NCBI GenBank assembly: GCA_050248795.1
Contig: JBFWRS010000055.1
Location: 1-19,814 of the forward strand
DNA length: 19,814 bases
Origin: CAZTDU01 sp050248795
GTDB lineage: Bacteria; Pseudomonadota; Gammaproteobacteria; Burkholderiales; SG8-39
Reading direction: 5' to 3'
Positions 1-7,922 of this stretch are shown piece by piece; positions within the stretch are counted from its first letter, which is position 1; each line of letters starts with the position of its first letter. Under the pieces are notes generated by a model. That model saw only the letters and a program-made list of their open reading frames with translations, had not been told where the DNA came from and did not search any database. Position numbers and translations under genes: made by a program.

Positions 1-2288
1 TGCGCTACGACCTGCTGTTCGAGCGCTTCCTGAACCCGGAGCGCGTGTCGATGCCGGACTTCGACATCGACTTCTGCCAGGACGGGCGCGATCGCGTGAT
101 CGACTACGTGCGCGCCAAGTACGGCGAGGCGAGCGTGTCGCAGATCGCCACCTTCGGCACCATGGCCGCGCGCGCGGTAATCCGCGATACCGGGCGCGTG
201 CTGGACCTCGGCTACAACTTCTGCGACGGCATCGCGAAGCTGGTCCCGTTCCAGCCGGGCAAGAACGTGACGCTGGCGATGGCACGCGAGATGGAGCCGC
301 AGCTCGTCGAGCGCGAACGGAACGAGGAAGACGTCGCGGAGCTGCTGGCGCTCGGCGAGAAGCTCGAAGGCCTGACGCGGAACGTCGGCATGCATGCGGG
401 CGGGGTCCTGATCGCGCCGGGCAAGCTCACGGATTTCTGCCCGCTCTATGTCGCCGAGGGCGCGGCGAACGTCATTTCGCAGCTCGACAAGGACGATGTC
501 GAGGCCATCGGGCTGGTGAAGTTCGACTTTCTCGGCCTCACCACGCTTACCGTGCTCGACTGGGCGGAGCGCTACGTGCGCGCGCTCGGCGATACCGGGT
601 TCTCGCTCGAGCAGGTTCCGCTGGACGACAGGGAAACCTATGCCCTGCTGTCGTCAGGCAACACCACCACGGTGTTCCAGCTGGAATCGCGCGGCATGCG
701 CGACATGATCCGGCGCGCCAGGCCCGACCGCTTCGAGGACATCATCGCGCTCGTCGCGCTGTATCGTCCCGGCCCGATGGACCTGATACCGGACTTCATC
801 GAGCGCAAGCACGGCCGCCAGCGCGTCGAGTACCTGGACGAGCGGCTGGTGCCGATCCTCGCGCCTACCTACGGCATCATGGTCTACCAGGAACAGGTGA
901 TGCAGATCGCGCAGGTGATCGGCGGGTATACGCTGGGTGGTGCCGACCTGCTGCGCCGGGCGATGGGCAAGAAAAAGCCCGAGGAGATGGCCGAGCAGCG
1001 CGAGATCTTCGTCGCCGGCGCCGAGAAGAATGGCCTGTCGCGCGGCAAGGCGAGCCAGCTCTTCGACCTGATGGAGAAGTTCGCGGGCTACGGCTTCAAC
1101 AAGTCGCACGCGGCAGCGTATGCGCTGCTTGCCTACCAGACCGCGTACATGAAGCGGCACCATGCCGCCGCCTTCGCAGCCGCCAACCTTTCGGCGGTGA
1201 TGGACGATACCGACAAGGTGCGCCAGTTCCACGATGACGCGAAGGACAGCGGCGTCACCATCCTGCCGCCGGACATACACGAATCCGGGTTCCGCTTCGT
1301 GCCGGTGGACCGCGGCACGGTGCGCTACGGCCTCGGTGCGGTGCGCGGTACCGGGCAGTCCGCGATCGAGTCGATCATCGCCGCGCGAAAGGCCGGCCGG
1401 TTTGCGAACCTTTTCGACTTCTGCTCGCGCGTCGACAAGCGCCTGGTCAACCGGCGTGCGATCGAGGCGCTGGTGCGTGCCGGGGCGTTCGATTCGATGG
1501 AGCCGGACCGCGCGAGCCTGCTCGCCTCGGTGGGCCGCGCGATGGAGGCGGCCGAGCAGGCGGAGCGGCAGGCCTCCCAGGTGAGTCTTTTCGGCGACAG
1601 CGAGGCCACCCACGGTGGCGCCTTTTCGCTGCTGCCGGCAAAGCCCTGGGACATGCGCACCAGGCTGACCGAGGAGAAGGTGGCGCTCGGCTTCTGCTTC
1701 TCCGCGCACCTGTTCTCGGTCCATGCGCCCGAGCTGGGCGCGTTTCCGCGCACCCCGCTGGCAAAGCTGCAGCCGGCACCGCATCCGGTCTGGATCGCCG
1801 GCATCGTGAACTCGGCGCGCGTGCAGATGACGCGGCGCGGCCGCATGATGGTCGTGGTGCTCGACGACGGCACGGCGCAGCTCGAGATCACGGTGTTCAA
1901 CGAACTGTTCGAAAAGCATCGCGAGAAGCTGAAGGAGGATTTGCTCGTCGTGGTGTCGGGTACGGTGAAGCACGACGAATTCTCCGGCGGCATGCGCGTG
2001 ACGGCGGAAGACATCCTGGATCTTGGCGCGATGCGGGAGCGCTACGCTGCGCGCATCAGGCTGCGCATCAACGGCCAGGCCGACGCCGGCAGGCTGCGCG
2101 AGCTGCTGTCGCCCTATCGCGCCGACGCCGGGGCATGCCCGGTGCTGGTTCAGTACGAGACCGGCGGCGCGACCTGCGAAGTGGCGCTGGGCGATGCCTG
2201 GAAAGTGAAGCCCGACGAGCGGCTTATCGCCTCGCTCGCCGAGTGGCTGGCGCCCGAGAACGTGCGCGTGGTGTACGCGGCGGCATAG
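1..2288 (+). CDS. dnaE: DNA polymerase III subunit alpha, C-terminal two thirds (5' end outside window)
   Basis: Replicative polymerase catalytic subunit. The reading frame is open from base 3 and runs to a TAG at 2286-2288, giving about 761 residues of a protein usually near 1,150 aa, so the PHP domain and start codon lie outside the window. The PDFDIDF motif (bases 54-74) carries the first two catalytic aspartates. KFDFLGL carries the third, with its Asp codon at 525-527. The fingers region follows (AGYGFNKSHAAAYA, about 1084-1125). An internal beta-clamp binding motif QVSLFG starts at base 1578, and an OB-fold domain (VWIAGIVNSARVQMTRRG onward) spans roughly 1788-2030. All catalytic residues expected in this part are present and no frameshift is seen. 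This is a housekeeping gene; its last 65 bp overlap the 3' end of the convergent DUF2877 gene. Confidence 0.97.
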   Translation, partial: RYDLLFERFLNPERVSMPDFDIDFCQDGRDRVIDYVRAKYGEASVSQIATFGTMAARAVIRDTGRVLDLGYNFCDGIAKLVPFQPGKNVTLAMAREMEPQLVERERNEEDVAELLALGEKLEGLTRNVGMHAGGVLIAPGKLTDFCPLYVAEGAANVISQLDKDDVEAIGLVKFDFLGLTTLTVLDWAERYVRALGDTGFSLEQVPLDDRETYALLSSGNTTTVFQLESRGMRDMIRRARPDRFEDIIALVALYRPGPMDLIPDFIERKHGRQRVEYLDERLVPILAPTYGIMVYQEQVMQIAQVIGGYTLGGADLLRRAMGKKKPEEMAEQREIFVAGAEKNGLSRGKASQLFDLMEKFAGYGFNKSHAAAYALLAYQTAYMKRHHAAAFAAANLSAVMDDTDKVRQFHDDAKDSGVTILPPDIHESGFRFVPVDRGTVRYGLGAVRGTGQSAIESIIAARKAGRFANLFDFCSRVDKRLVNRRAIEALVRAGAFDSMEPDRASLLASVGRAMEAAEQAERQASQVSLFGDSEATHGGAFSLLPAKPWDMRTRLTEEKVALGFCFSAHLFSVHAPELGAFPRTPLAKLQPAPHPVWIAGIVNSARVQMTRRGRMMVVVLDDGTAQLEITVFNELFEKHREKLKEDLLVVVSGTVKHDEFSGGMRVTAEDILDLGAMRERYAARIRLRINGQADAGRLRELLSPYRADAGACPVLVQYETGGATCEVALGDAWKVKPDERLIASLAEWLAPENVRVVYAAA

Positions 2289-3033
2289 CCAGTTCCAGCA
2301 CCAGCGCGGCGCCTGCCGCGGCATCCCAGCCGGAACTGTGTCCCACCGCGTCTATGGCGGCAATCTCGGCAGAGACGTCTTGCCTGCCGGCGATGAGCGC
2401 ATTCAGCAGTGCGTGCAGCGCGCTGCCGCCTTCGCCCTGCGCCGCGCAGGCAAGATGCGCGCGGCTGATGCGGTTGGTGTCGCGCGCGGCGCGCCGCAGC
2501 GCCCAGTCGCCGAGGCGTGCAGCGCAGGCATGGCGGTGCGTCGCGCGCAGCGCGACAAGTGCGCCGCCGACGAAATCATCCCCTGCGGGCGTCAGGCCGG
2601 GCCCCATGCCGATGATGTTTGCAAGCGCGCGCGGGGCCGTGCCGCGCGCGCCCGCGGCCAGCCATTCGCGCAGCGCGTCGGCCGCGGGGTGCGCCACGCT
2701 GAACATGCCGCGCGCCCGCGCCATCGGCAGGCGGCGCGGGCGCGCCGCGACGGCAGGTACCGGCTGCGGCCGCCGCCAGAGCCTCGCGCCGCGGGTCGAT
2801 ACGCGCACTTCGGCGCCCAGCGCAGGCATCCGCGCCAGGGACGGAACGATGGCGTTCAGGGGCCCGCTGCCCAGGCCCGCGCCGCCCAGGCACGCAATGC
2901 CGGCGCTGCTCGCGACGTAGCAGCTACTTTCGAAACGGGCAATTACGCGCGCCGGGCGGGCGAGTGCCCGGCGCGCGAAGCGGCCAAGCTCGGATGCGGC
3001 CAGTTCAACCCGGGACGACGTGCGTGCCCGCAT
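2224..3033 (-). CDS. allH: DUF2877 protein, oxamate carbamoyltransferase subunit AllH/YlbF-like
   Basis: Predicted 269 aa from an ATG at 3033 to a TAA at 2224; E. coli YlbF is about the same length. The family signature GMGPGLTPAGDD lies at residues 142-153, followed by a helical C-terminal half with a GHSSGWDA motif near residue 231. YlbF-type proteins have been linked to oxamate carbamoyltransferase together with FdrA and YlbE, and homologues of both are encoded next door. The start overlaps the 3' end of carbamate kinase by 29 bp, which suggests translational coupling. An ATG at 3072 is an alternative start but would deepen the overlap. The last 20 or so residues (Arg/Pro-rich, from about codon 249) are read from the antisense strand of dnaE and have no recognisable family counterpart. 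Family assignment is firm; the enzymatic role is inferred from homologues and context. Confidence 0.85.
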   Translation of the reverse strand: MRARTSSRVELAASELGRFARRALARPARVIARFESSCYVASSAGIACLGGAGLGSGPLNAIVPSLARMPALGAEVRVSTRGARLWRRPQPVPAVAARPRRLPMARARGMFSVAHPAADALREWLAAGARGTAPRALANIIGMGPGLTPAGDDFVGGALVALRATHRHACAARLGDWALRRAARDTNRISRAHLACAAQGEGGSALHALLNALIAGRQDVSAEIAAIDAVGHSSGWDAAAGAALVLELAMPPRTPRARSRAPATRRARR

Positions 3034-3952
3034 CCGCCTGCAGCGCCTGCTCGGCTTCGTCCAGGTGCGCAATCACCGCGCGCTTGCCGCCGCCGGCGAT
3101 GAAGCGGAGTGCGGCGTCCACCTTGGGGCCCATGCTGCCCTTGGCGAAGTGGCCTTCGGCCTGCAGGCCGGCAAGCTCGGAGGCCGTCACGGTTTCCAGC
3201 CAGCGCTGCGCGGGCTTGCCGAAATCGACCGCGACCCGCGATACCGCGGTCAGCATCATCAGCGTATCGGCGCCCAGTTCGTTGGCGAGCAGTGCCGAGG
3301 TGAGGTCCTTGTCGATCACCGCGGCGACGCCGGCGTGCGAACCGTCGGGACGGCGTACCACCGGGATGCCGCCGCCGCCCGCCGCGATCACCACGTGCCC
3401 CTGCTCGGCAAGCGAGGCAATCAGGTCGAGGTCGAGGATGCGTCGCGGGCGCGGCGAGGGGACGATGTAGCGCCAGCCGCGACCCGCGTCCTCCATCATC
3501 GTCCAGCCGAAATCCTGTTCCAGGTTGCGCGCCTCTTCGGCAGAGAAGAACGGGCCGATGGGCTTGGAGGGATTCTCGAATCCCGGGTCGTCGGCGGCGA
3601 CTTCGACGCGCGTCAGCACGCAGGCCACGCGGCGCTCGATGTCATCGCGCGCAAGCGCGTCCTCGAAGCCCTGCATCAGCAGGTGCGCAATGCCGCCCTG
3701 GCTGTGCGCGACACAGACGTCCAGGCGCATCGGCGGGACGTGTTCGCGTGCGTAGTACTGGCGCAGCAGGATCTTGCCGACCACCGGACCGTTGCCGTGC
3801 GTGACGACGAGACGGTTGTCGCGCGCAAGCAGCGGCAACAATGCGCGCGCGCCACGTGCGGCGACCTGCTCCTGTTCGCCGGTGGTACCGCGGATGTTTT
3901 CGGGATGCGTGGCGTTGCCGCCGATCGCGACCACGAGCCGTTCGTGCTGCAT
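3005..3952 (-). CDS. arcC: Carbamate kinase
   Basis: Predicted 315 aa amino acid kinase (family length about 310). It would catalyse carbamoyl phosphate + ADP = carbamate + ATP, the energy-yielding last step of oxalurate, arginine or creatinine breakdown. Visible motifs: IGGNA at residues 10-14, HGNGPVVGK at 52-60, the carbamate kinase hallmark PSKPIGPF at 128-135, AAGGGGIPVV at 190-199, DKD at 214-216, and KGSMGPK at 271-277. The ATG at 3952 was chosen because conserved kinase sequence begins right after it; the frame stays open upstream but that part looks like antisense of the divergent gene. It is divergent from the DUF1116 gene with 49 bp between starts, and upstream of and overlapping the DUF2877 gene. 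Context suggests it serves the FdrA system (like E. coli YbcF/AllK) rather than arginine deiminase, whose genes are absent here. Confidence 0.95.
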   Translation of the reverse strand: MQHERLVVAIGGNATHPENIRGTTGEQEQVAARGARALLPLLARDNRLVVTHGNGPVVGKILLRQYYAREHVPPMRLDVCVAHSQGGIAHLLMQGFEDALARDDIERRVACVLTRVEVAADDPGFENPSKPIGPFFSAEEARNLEQDFGWTMMEDAGRGWRYIVPSPRPRRILDLDLIASLAEQGHVVIAAGGGGIPVVRRPDGSHAGVAAVIDKDLTSALLANELGADTLMMLTAVSRVAVDFGKPAQRWLETVTASELAGLQAEGHFAKGSMGPKVDAALRFIAGGGKRAVIAHLDEAEQALQADAGTHVVPG

Positions 3953-3961
3953 GACCCGCGC

Positions 3962-3986
3962 GATGATACCGCGCGTCGGTATAATC
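3962..3986. promoter_or_regulatory. Divergent promoter with near-perfect dyad (candidate operator / back-to-back -10 boxes)
   Basis: Nine-base arms GATGATACC (3962-3970) and GGTATAATC (3978-3986) form an inverted repeat with one mismatch around a 7-bp centre. The right arm contains a perfect -10 hexamer TATAAT (3980-3985) for the rightward DUF1116-fdrA pair. The left arm read leftward contains TATCAT (3968-3963, five of six matches) for the carbamate kinase pair. No clear -35 boxes were found. The dyad may be a regulator binding site, or may simply reflect two mirrored -10 elements. Confidence 0.5.
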
Positions 3987-4001
3987 GGCCGCGTCCCCGC
4001 C

Positions 4002-5426
4002 ATGTCATTTCGCCAGCTGCTCTCCGGCGCGCCTCGCGTCGTCAACATCGGTCTCGCCTCCTTTGCACGCGAACTGGCCGGGCAGGGCATCGCCGTGGTG
4101 CAGGTCGACTGGCGCCCGCCGGCCCAGGGCAAAAAGGACCTTGGCGATCTCCTTGCCCGCCTCGCCGCGCATGAGCGTGCGATCGCGACCGCGAACGCAG
4201 AAGGACTGCGGCGCATGCTTGCCGCGGATCCGGTGCTGGTGGATGTGCGTCCTGCCGGCGAGGCGATGAGCGGGCTCGGCAAGAACGTCGTGCTGCATGC
4301 GGGGCCGCCGATCTCGTGGGAGCGGATGTGCGGCCCGATGCGCGGCGCGATCGCCGGCGCGATCGTGTTCGAAGGCTGGGCAAGCGACCTGGACGCGGCC
4401 ACCGCACTCGCCGCGGGCGGCGGCGTGCAGTTCCACCCCAACCATCATTTCGGCGCGGTCGGGCCGATGACCGGCATCACCACGCGCTCGATGCCGGTGA
4501 TGGTCGTCGAGAACCGTGCGTTCGGCAACCGCGCCTATTGCATGATCAACGAAGGCCTGGGCAAGGTGATGCGCTTCGGCGCCAACGACGCCGAGGTGCT
4601 GGATCGGCTGCGCTGGCTGGCGACGGACTTCGGTCCGATGCTGGGCCATGCGCTGCGTGCGATGGGCGGGCTGGAACTGGTGCCGCTGATATCGCGTGGC
4701 CTCGCCATGGGCGACGAGATGCACCAGCGGAACGTGGCGTGCTCGGCGCTGACGCTGCGCGCGCTCGCGCCGCACCTGGCGAGATCGGGTGCCGACGGCG
4801 AGGCGCTTGCGCGTGCGCTTGCGTTCATTGCCGGCAACGAGCAGTTCTTCCTCAATATCGGCATGGCGATGGGCAAGAGCGTGATGGATCCGGTGCGCGG
4901 CGTTGCGGCCTCGAGCCTGGTCAGCGCAATGTGCAGGAACGGGACCGATTTCGGCATCCGCGTCTCCGGCACCGGCGACGAATGGTTCACCGCCCCGGTG
5001 GAGATGCCGCAGGGACTCTACTTCCCCGGGTTCAGCGAGAAGGATGCCAACCCCGACATGGGCGATTCGGTGATCCTCGAAACCATCGGACTGGGCGCGT
5101 TCGCGATGGCGAGCGCCCCTGCGGTGGCGGGATTCGTCGGCGCCGGCGGTGCAAGCGAGGCGGCGCAGTTCACGCGCACGATGTCCGAGATCGCGCTGAC
5201 GCGCAATCCGAAATGGACCATGCCGTCGCTGGATTTCCAGGGCGTGCCCACCGGGATCGACGTTCGCCGCGTCGTCGAATCGGGCATCCAACCCGCCATC
5301 AACACCGGCATCGCGCACCGCAAGCCCGGCATCGGTCAGGTCGGTGCGGGCGTCGCGCGCGCGCCGCTGGCCTGCTTCGAACAGGGGCTGCGCGCACTTG
5401 CCCGTTCGCTCGGCGTGCAGGCGTGA
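4002..5426 (+). CDS. ylbE: DUF1116 protein, oxamate carbamoyltransferase subunit AllG/YlbE-like
   Basis: Predicted 474 aa from ATG 4002 to TGA 5424-5426. The N-terminus VVNIGLASFARELAGQGI followed by VVQVDWRPPA (residues 13-40) is typical of the YlbE/DUF1116 family. Strong family-like blocks continue (for example NHHFGAVGPMTGITTRSMPV near residue 147 and VSGTGDEWFTAPVEMPQGLY near 325). The protein has no catalytic motif from a classic transferase family. Its role, carbamoyl transfer with FdrA and the DUF2877 protein, is inferred from the E. coli allantoin pathway. The ATG at 4002 was chosen because family-like sequence starts there and the candidate -10 box lies only 16 bases upstream; no Shine-Dalgarno sequence is evident. 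The stop overlaps the GTG start of fdrA by 4 bases (GTGA), indicating tight coupling. An in-frame start further left would run through the divergent promoter and carbamate kinase, so it was rejected. Confidence 0.9.
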   Translation: MSFRQLLSGAPRVVNIGLASFARELAGQGIAVVQVDWRPPAQGKKDLGDLLARLAAHERAIATANAEGLRRMLAADPVLVDVRPAGEAMSGLGKNVVLHAGPPISWERMCGPMRGAIAGAIVFEGWASDLDAATALAAGGGVQFHPNHHFGAVGPMTGITTRSMPVMVVENRAFGNRAYCMINEGLGKVMRFGANDAEVLDRLRWLATDFGPMLGHALRAMGGLELVPLISRGLAMGDEMHQRNVACSALTLRALAPHLARSGADGEALARALAFIAGNEQFFLNIGMAMGKSVMDPVRGVAASSLVSAMCRNGTDFGIRVSGTGDEWFTAPVEMPQGLYFPGFSEKDANPDMGDSVILETIGLGAFAMASAPAVAGFVGAGGASEAAQFTRTMSEIALTRNPKWTMPSLDFQGVPTGIDVRRVVESGIQPAINTGIAHRKPGIGQVGAGVARAPLACFEQGLRALARSLGVQA

Positions 5427-7009
5427 GCCACGTCGCCAACCGGGTGAAACGCAGCTTCTACGCCGACTCGGTGGCGTTGATGAGGATCGCGCGCGAGGTT
5501 TCCGCGCTCAAGGGCGTCATCGAATCCTCGTTGATGATCGGCACGCCCTCGAACCGGGAGCTGCTTGGCGACTCAGGGCTGCTGGCGGCGGAAGGCCAGG
5601 CCGCGCAGCCCGACGACCTCGTGATTGCGGTTCGCGCCAGGGATGCGGCGGCGGCGGCCGGCGCGCTGGATGCCGCCGAGAAGCTGCTTGCGGCAGGCGA
5701 CACTTCCCGGCGCGAGGCGGGGTTGCCGACAGCGCGCGGTCTGGAAGGTGCCGTGGCACTGCAGCCGGACTCGAACATTGCGCTCGTATCCGTGCCGGGC
5801 GAGTTCGCCGCCGCCCAGGCGCGCCATGCGCTGGAGCGCGGGCTGCACGTGATGATGTTCTCGGACAACGTCTCGGTCGAAGACGAGGTGGCGCTCAAGG
5901 ACCTGGCGCTGCGGCACGGTCTGCTGATGATGGGCCCCGACTGCGGGACAGCCCACATCGGCGGCGTGCCGCTGGCGTTCGCGAACGCGGTGCCGCGCGG
6001 CGACATCGGACTGGTCTCGGCCGCAGGCACCGGCCTGCAGGAGGTAATGAGCCTGATCGCGCGCGCCGGAAGCGGCGTGTCGCACGGCATCGGCGTCGGC
6101 GGGCGTGACCTTTCGGATCAGGTGGGCGGGCGCATGACGCTTGCCGCTTTCGATGCGCTGGATGCCGACCCGGGGACGAAGACGATCGTGCTGATTTCGA
6201 AGCCGCCGGCGCCGTCGGTGGCGCAGAAGGTGTTCGCGCGCGTCGCCGCGAGCAGGAAGCGCGTGGTTCTGTGTCTTCTTGGCGCGGGCGCGATGAAGGC
6301 GCCGCGGAACGCACAGGTCGTCCCTACGCTACTCGCCGCCGCACAGGCTGCCACCGGGCGCAGGGTCGCGGCACGGGTGCCGAAGGCCGCGCCCAAGGCG
6401 GGGTGGTTGCGTGGCCTCTACTGCGGCGGGACGCTTTGCGCCGAAGCCCAGTTGCTGCTGCAGGCCAGGGGCTTTGCGCTGCAGTCGAACGCGCCGGTCC
6501 CCGGCGTGAAGGAATCCGGCGCGGTACACGCCGCCGCGCACACGCTGATCGACCTGGGCGACGACGAGTACACGCGCGGCCGGCCGCACCCGATGATAGA
6601 CCCGCAGTTGCGCGATGCACTGCTGCTGAAATGCCTGAAGGATCCGGCGGTGGCAGTGGTGCTGCTCGACCTGGTGATCGGCTATGGCGCGCATGCGGAT
6701 CCTGCCGGGCTGGTCGCGGCGGTGCTGGCGAAGGTACCGAAGCGCCGCGCGCTGGTGATCGCATCGGTCACCGGCACCGACGCGGACCCGCAGCGCCATG
6801 CTGCGCAGGTTTCGCGCCTGCGCGCGGCCGGCGTGCTGGTCGCCGGTTCGAACGCGGAAGCCGCGCTGGCGGCAGCGGGCGCGCTCAGGCGGCAGCCCAG
6901 CGCACCTCGCAAGGCTGGCGCCGGAAAAGCGCGCGGTAGTGCCGGTACAGGCCGCCGTCCAGCCGTTCCTGCGGGTCGTAGCGGCGCTTCTCGGCAAGGA
7001 AAGCGCTGA
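5423..7009 (+). CDS. fdrA: FdrA (AllF-like), succinyl-CoA synthetase-related subunit of oxamate carbamoyltransferase
   Basis: Predicted 528 aa (E. coli FdrA about 555 aa), GTG start at 5423 overlapping the upstream stop as GTGA, so probably translated by coupling. The FdrA N-terminal signature SFYADSVALMRIA lies at residues 10-22, followed by a CoA-ligase-like Rossmann region with MFSDNVSVEDE, LMMGPDCGTA near residue 170 and GVGGRDLSDQVGG near 225. FdrA resembles the alpha subunit of acyl-CoA synthetases (NDP-forming) but is associated with allantoin/oxalurate catabolism rather than with succinate. Residues 489-528, a 40-residue basic tail rich in Arg, Ala, Gly and Pro, begin exactly where the opposing FAD gene ends and look overprinted rather than conserved. 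Family assignment is strong; the substrate is inferred by analogy and no allantoin genes are in the window to confirm it. Confidence 0.92.
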   Translation: MSHVANRVKRSFYADSVALMRIAREVSALKGVIESSLMIGTPSNRELLGDSGLLAAEGQAAQPDDLVIAVRARDAAAAAGALDAAEKLLAAGDTSRREAGLPTARGLEGAVALQPDSNIALVSVPGEFAAAQARHALERGLHVMMFSDNVSVEDEVALKDLALRHGLLMMGPDCGTAHIGGVPLAFANAVPRGDIGLVSAAGTGLQEVMSLIARAGSGVSHGIGVGGRDLSDQVGGRMTLAAFDALDADPGTKTIVLISKPPAPSVAQKVFARVAASRKRVVLCLLGAGAMKAPRNAQVVPTLLAAAQAATGRRVAARVPKAAPKAGWLRGLYCGGTLCAEAQLLLQARGFALQSNAPVPGVKESGAVHAAAHTLIDLGDDEYTRGRPHPMIDPQLRDALLLKCLKDPAVAVVLLDLVIGYGAHADPAGLVAAVLAKVPKRRALVIASVTGTDADPQRHAAQVSRLRAAGVLVAGSNAEAALAAAGALRRQPSAPRKAGAGKARGSAGTGRRPAVPAGRSGASRQGKR

Positions 7010-7922
7010 ACATCGGGTAGCCTGACTCGACCTGCTCGCGCGAGGCATCCAGCCCGGTGGTCAGGTCGAAGCGCCCGCCGTGCTCGAGCGCGAGGCCGAT
7101 CAGGTTTCGCCTCAACTGAGTTGCAGCGATGCGCGACGGCAGTGTTCCGCGGTCGGCAAACGCGACATCGATCAGCGCCAGTTCCTCGCTTGCCCAGCGC
7201 AGCAATGTTTCGCCCTCCGGCAGCGCCTTGCGCACGCTGAGGCGGGCAATGGGGAGGCGCAGGTCGTCAAACTGCCGCCGCAGGTCGCACAGGAATGCTT
7301 CCAGCCTCGCGGGCGGCACCATCAGTTGCAGCCGGATGCGGGCGTGGGTCCGATCCTGGGGGCTCTGCGTGCTGGCGCTGTCCAGTACCACCGGCGGGGT
7401 TGCGTCCACGAACGCCTGCGTCAGCGCAGCCACGCGCAGGGTGACCGAATACATCGCGCCGATCAGGCCATGGCTGCCGATCGCGGCGCCGAAGAGTTCA
7501 GGCTGGGACGCACGGCTGGTGCGGCGCAATTCGCCGTCGGCGGTGACGATTGCCAGCGCCTCGACGAGCAAGCAGAACGGCGAACCGTCCGGGGCCGCGA
7601 TATTGCGCCCCACGCAGTCTCCCAGCGTACCCGGCAGCCCGGCCAGGTCGGCCGTCTGTGCAAGCAAATCGGCCCCGGGAACAGCCCGCGCCTGCAGGTA
7701 CGAGCACAGCGACTGCCAGGTGACGCCCGCCTGGGCTTCTACCAGGCCCGCCCCTGCGTCCAGACGCAGCACGCGGTCCAGCTGCGACAGGTCGGCTGCC
7801 GAGATGCGCGTCGAGGCCGTGCGCAGGACGAGGCGCAGTTCCTGAGCGGAGCGAAACGTGGGGCCGGTGCGCGGCACCAGCAGTGGCAGTGCAGTTTCAA
7901 GCGCGGCTATGGATGCGGTCAT
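6885..7922 (-). CDS. FAD-binding (PCMH-type) oxidoreductase, atypical
   Basis: Predicted 345 aa from ATG 7922, preceded by a good Shine-Dalgarno GGAGG (7932-7928), to TGA 6887-6885. Residues about 38-164 resemble the second half of a PCMH flavin domain: strand ISAADLSQLDRVLRLD, AQAGVTWQSL (64-71), LPGTLGDCVGRNIAA (96-110), LAIVTADGELRR, and SHGLIGAMYSVTLRV (150-164). The C-terminus KRRYDPQERLDGGLYRHY is typical of FAD-linked oxidases (the DP motif). The Gly-rich loop that normally cradles the FAD pyrophosphate, expected near residue 35, is not recognisable; RTAST stands in its place. The substrate is unknown. It could be a sugar, aldonolactone or hydroxyacid oxidase relative, or a non-flavin derivative. 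It is convergent with fdrA, overlapping by 125 bp, and divergent from the pilin-like gene. Confidence 0.75.
   Translation of the reverse strand: MTASIAALETALPLLVPRTGPTFRSAQELRLVLRTASTRISAADLSQLDRVLRLDAGAGLVEAQAGVTWQSLCSYLQARAVPGADLLAQTADLAGLPGTLGDCVGRNIAAPDGSPFCLLVEALAIVTADGELRRTSRASQPELFGAAIGSHGLIGAMYSVTLRVAALTQAFVDATPPVVLDSASTQSPQDRTHARIRLQLMVPPARLEAFLCDLRRQFDDLRLPIARLSVRKALPEGETLLRWASEELALIDVAFADRGTLPSRIAATQLRRNLIGLALEHGGRFDLTTGLDASREQVESGYPMFSAFLAEKRRYDPQERLDGGLYRHYRALFRRQPCEVRWAAA

Noticed and set aside
654..2324. A long leftward open frame (about 556 codons) antisense to dnaE
   Set aside because: It mirrors the codon periodicity of dnaE in GC-rich DNA, is rich in His, Arg, Ala and Leu without family features, and dnaE is unmistakable on the other strand.
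4316..5422. Extending fdrA leftward to a start inside the DUF1116 gene
   Set aside because: The sequence before the GTG at 5423 is an out-of-frame reading of the DUF1116 gene, rich in Arg; the FdrA N-terminal signature starts right after 5423.
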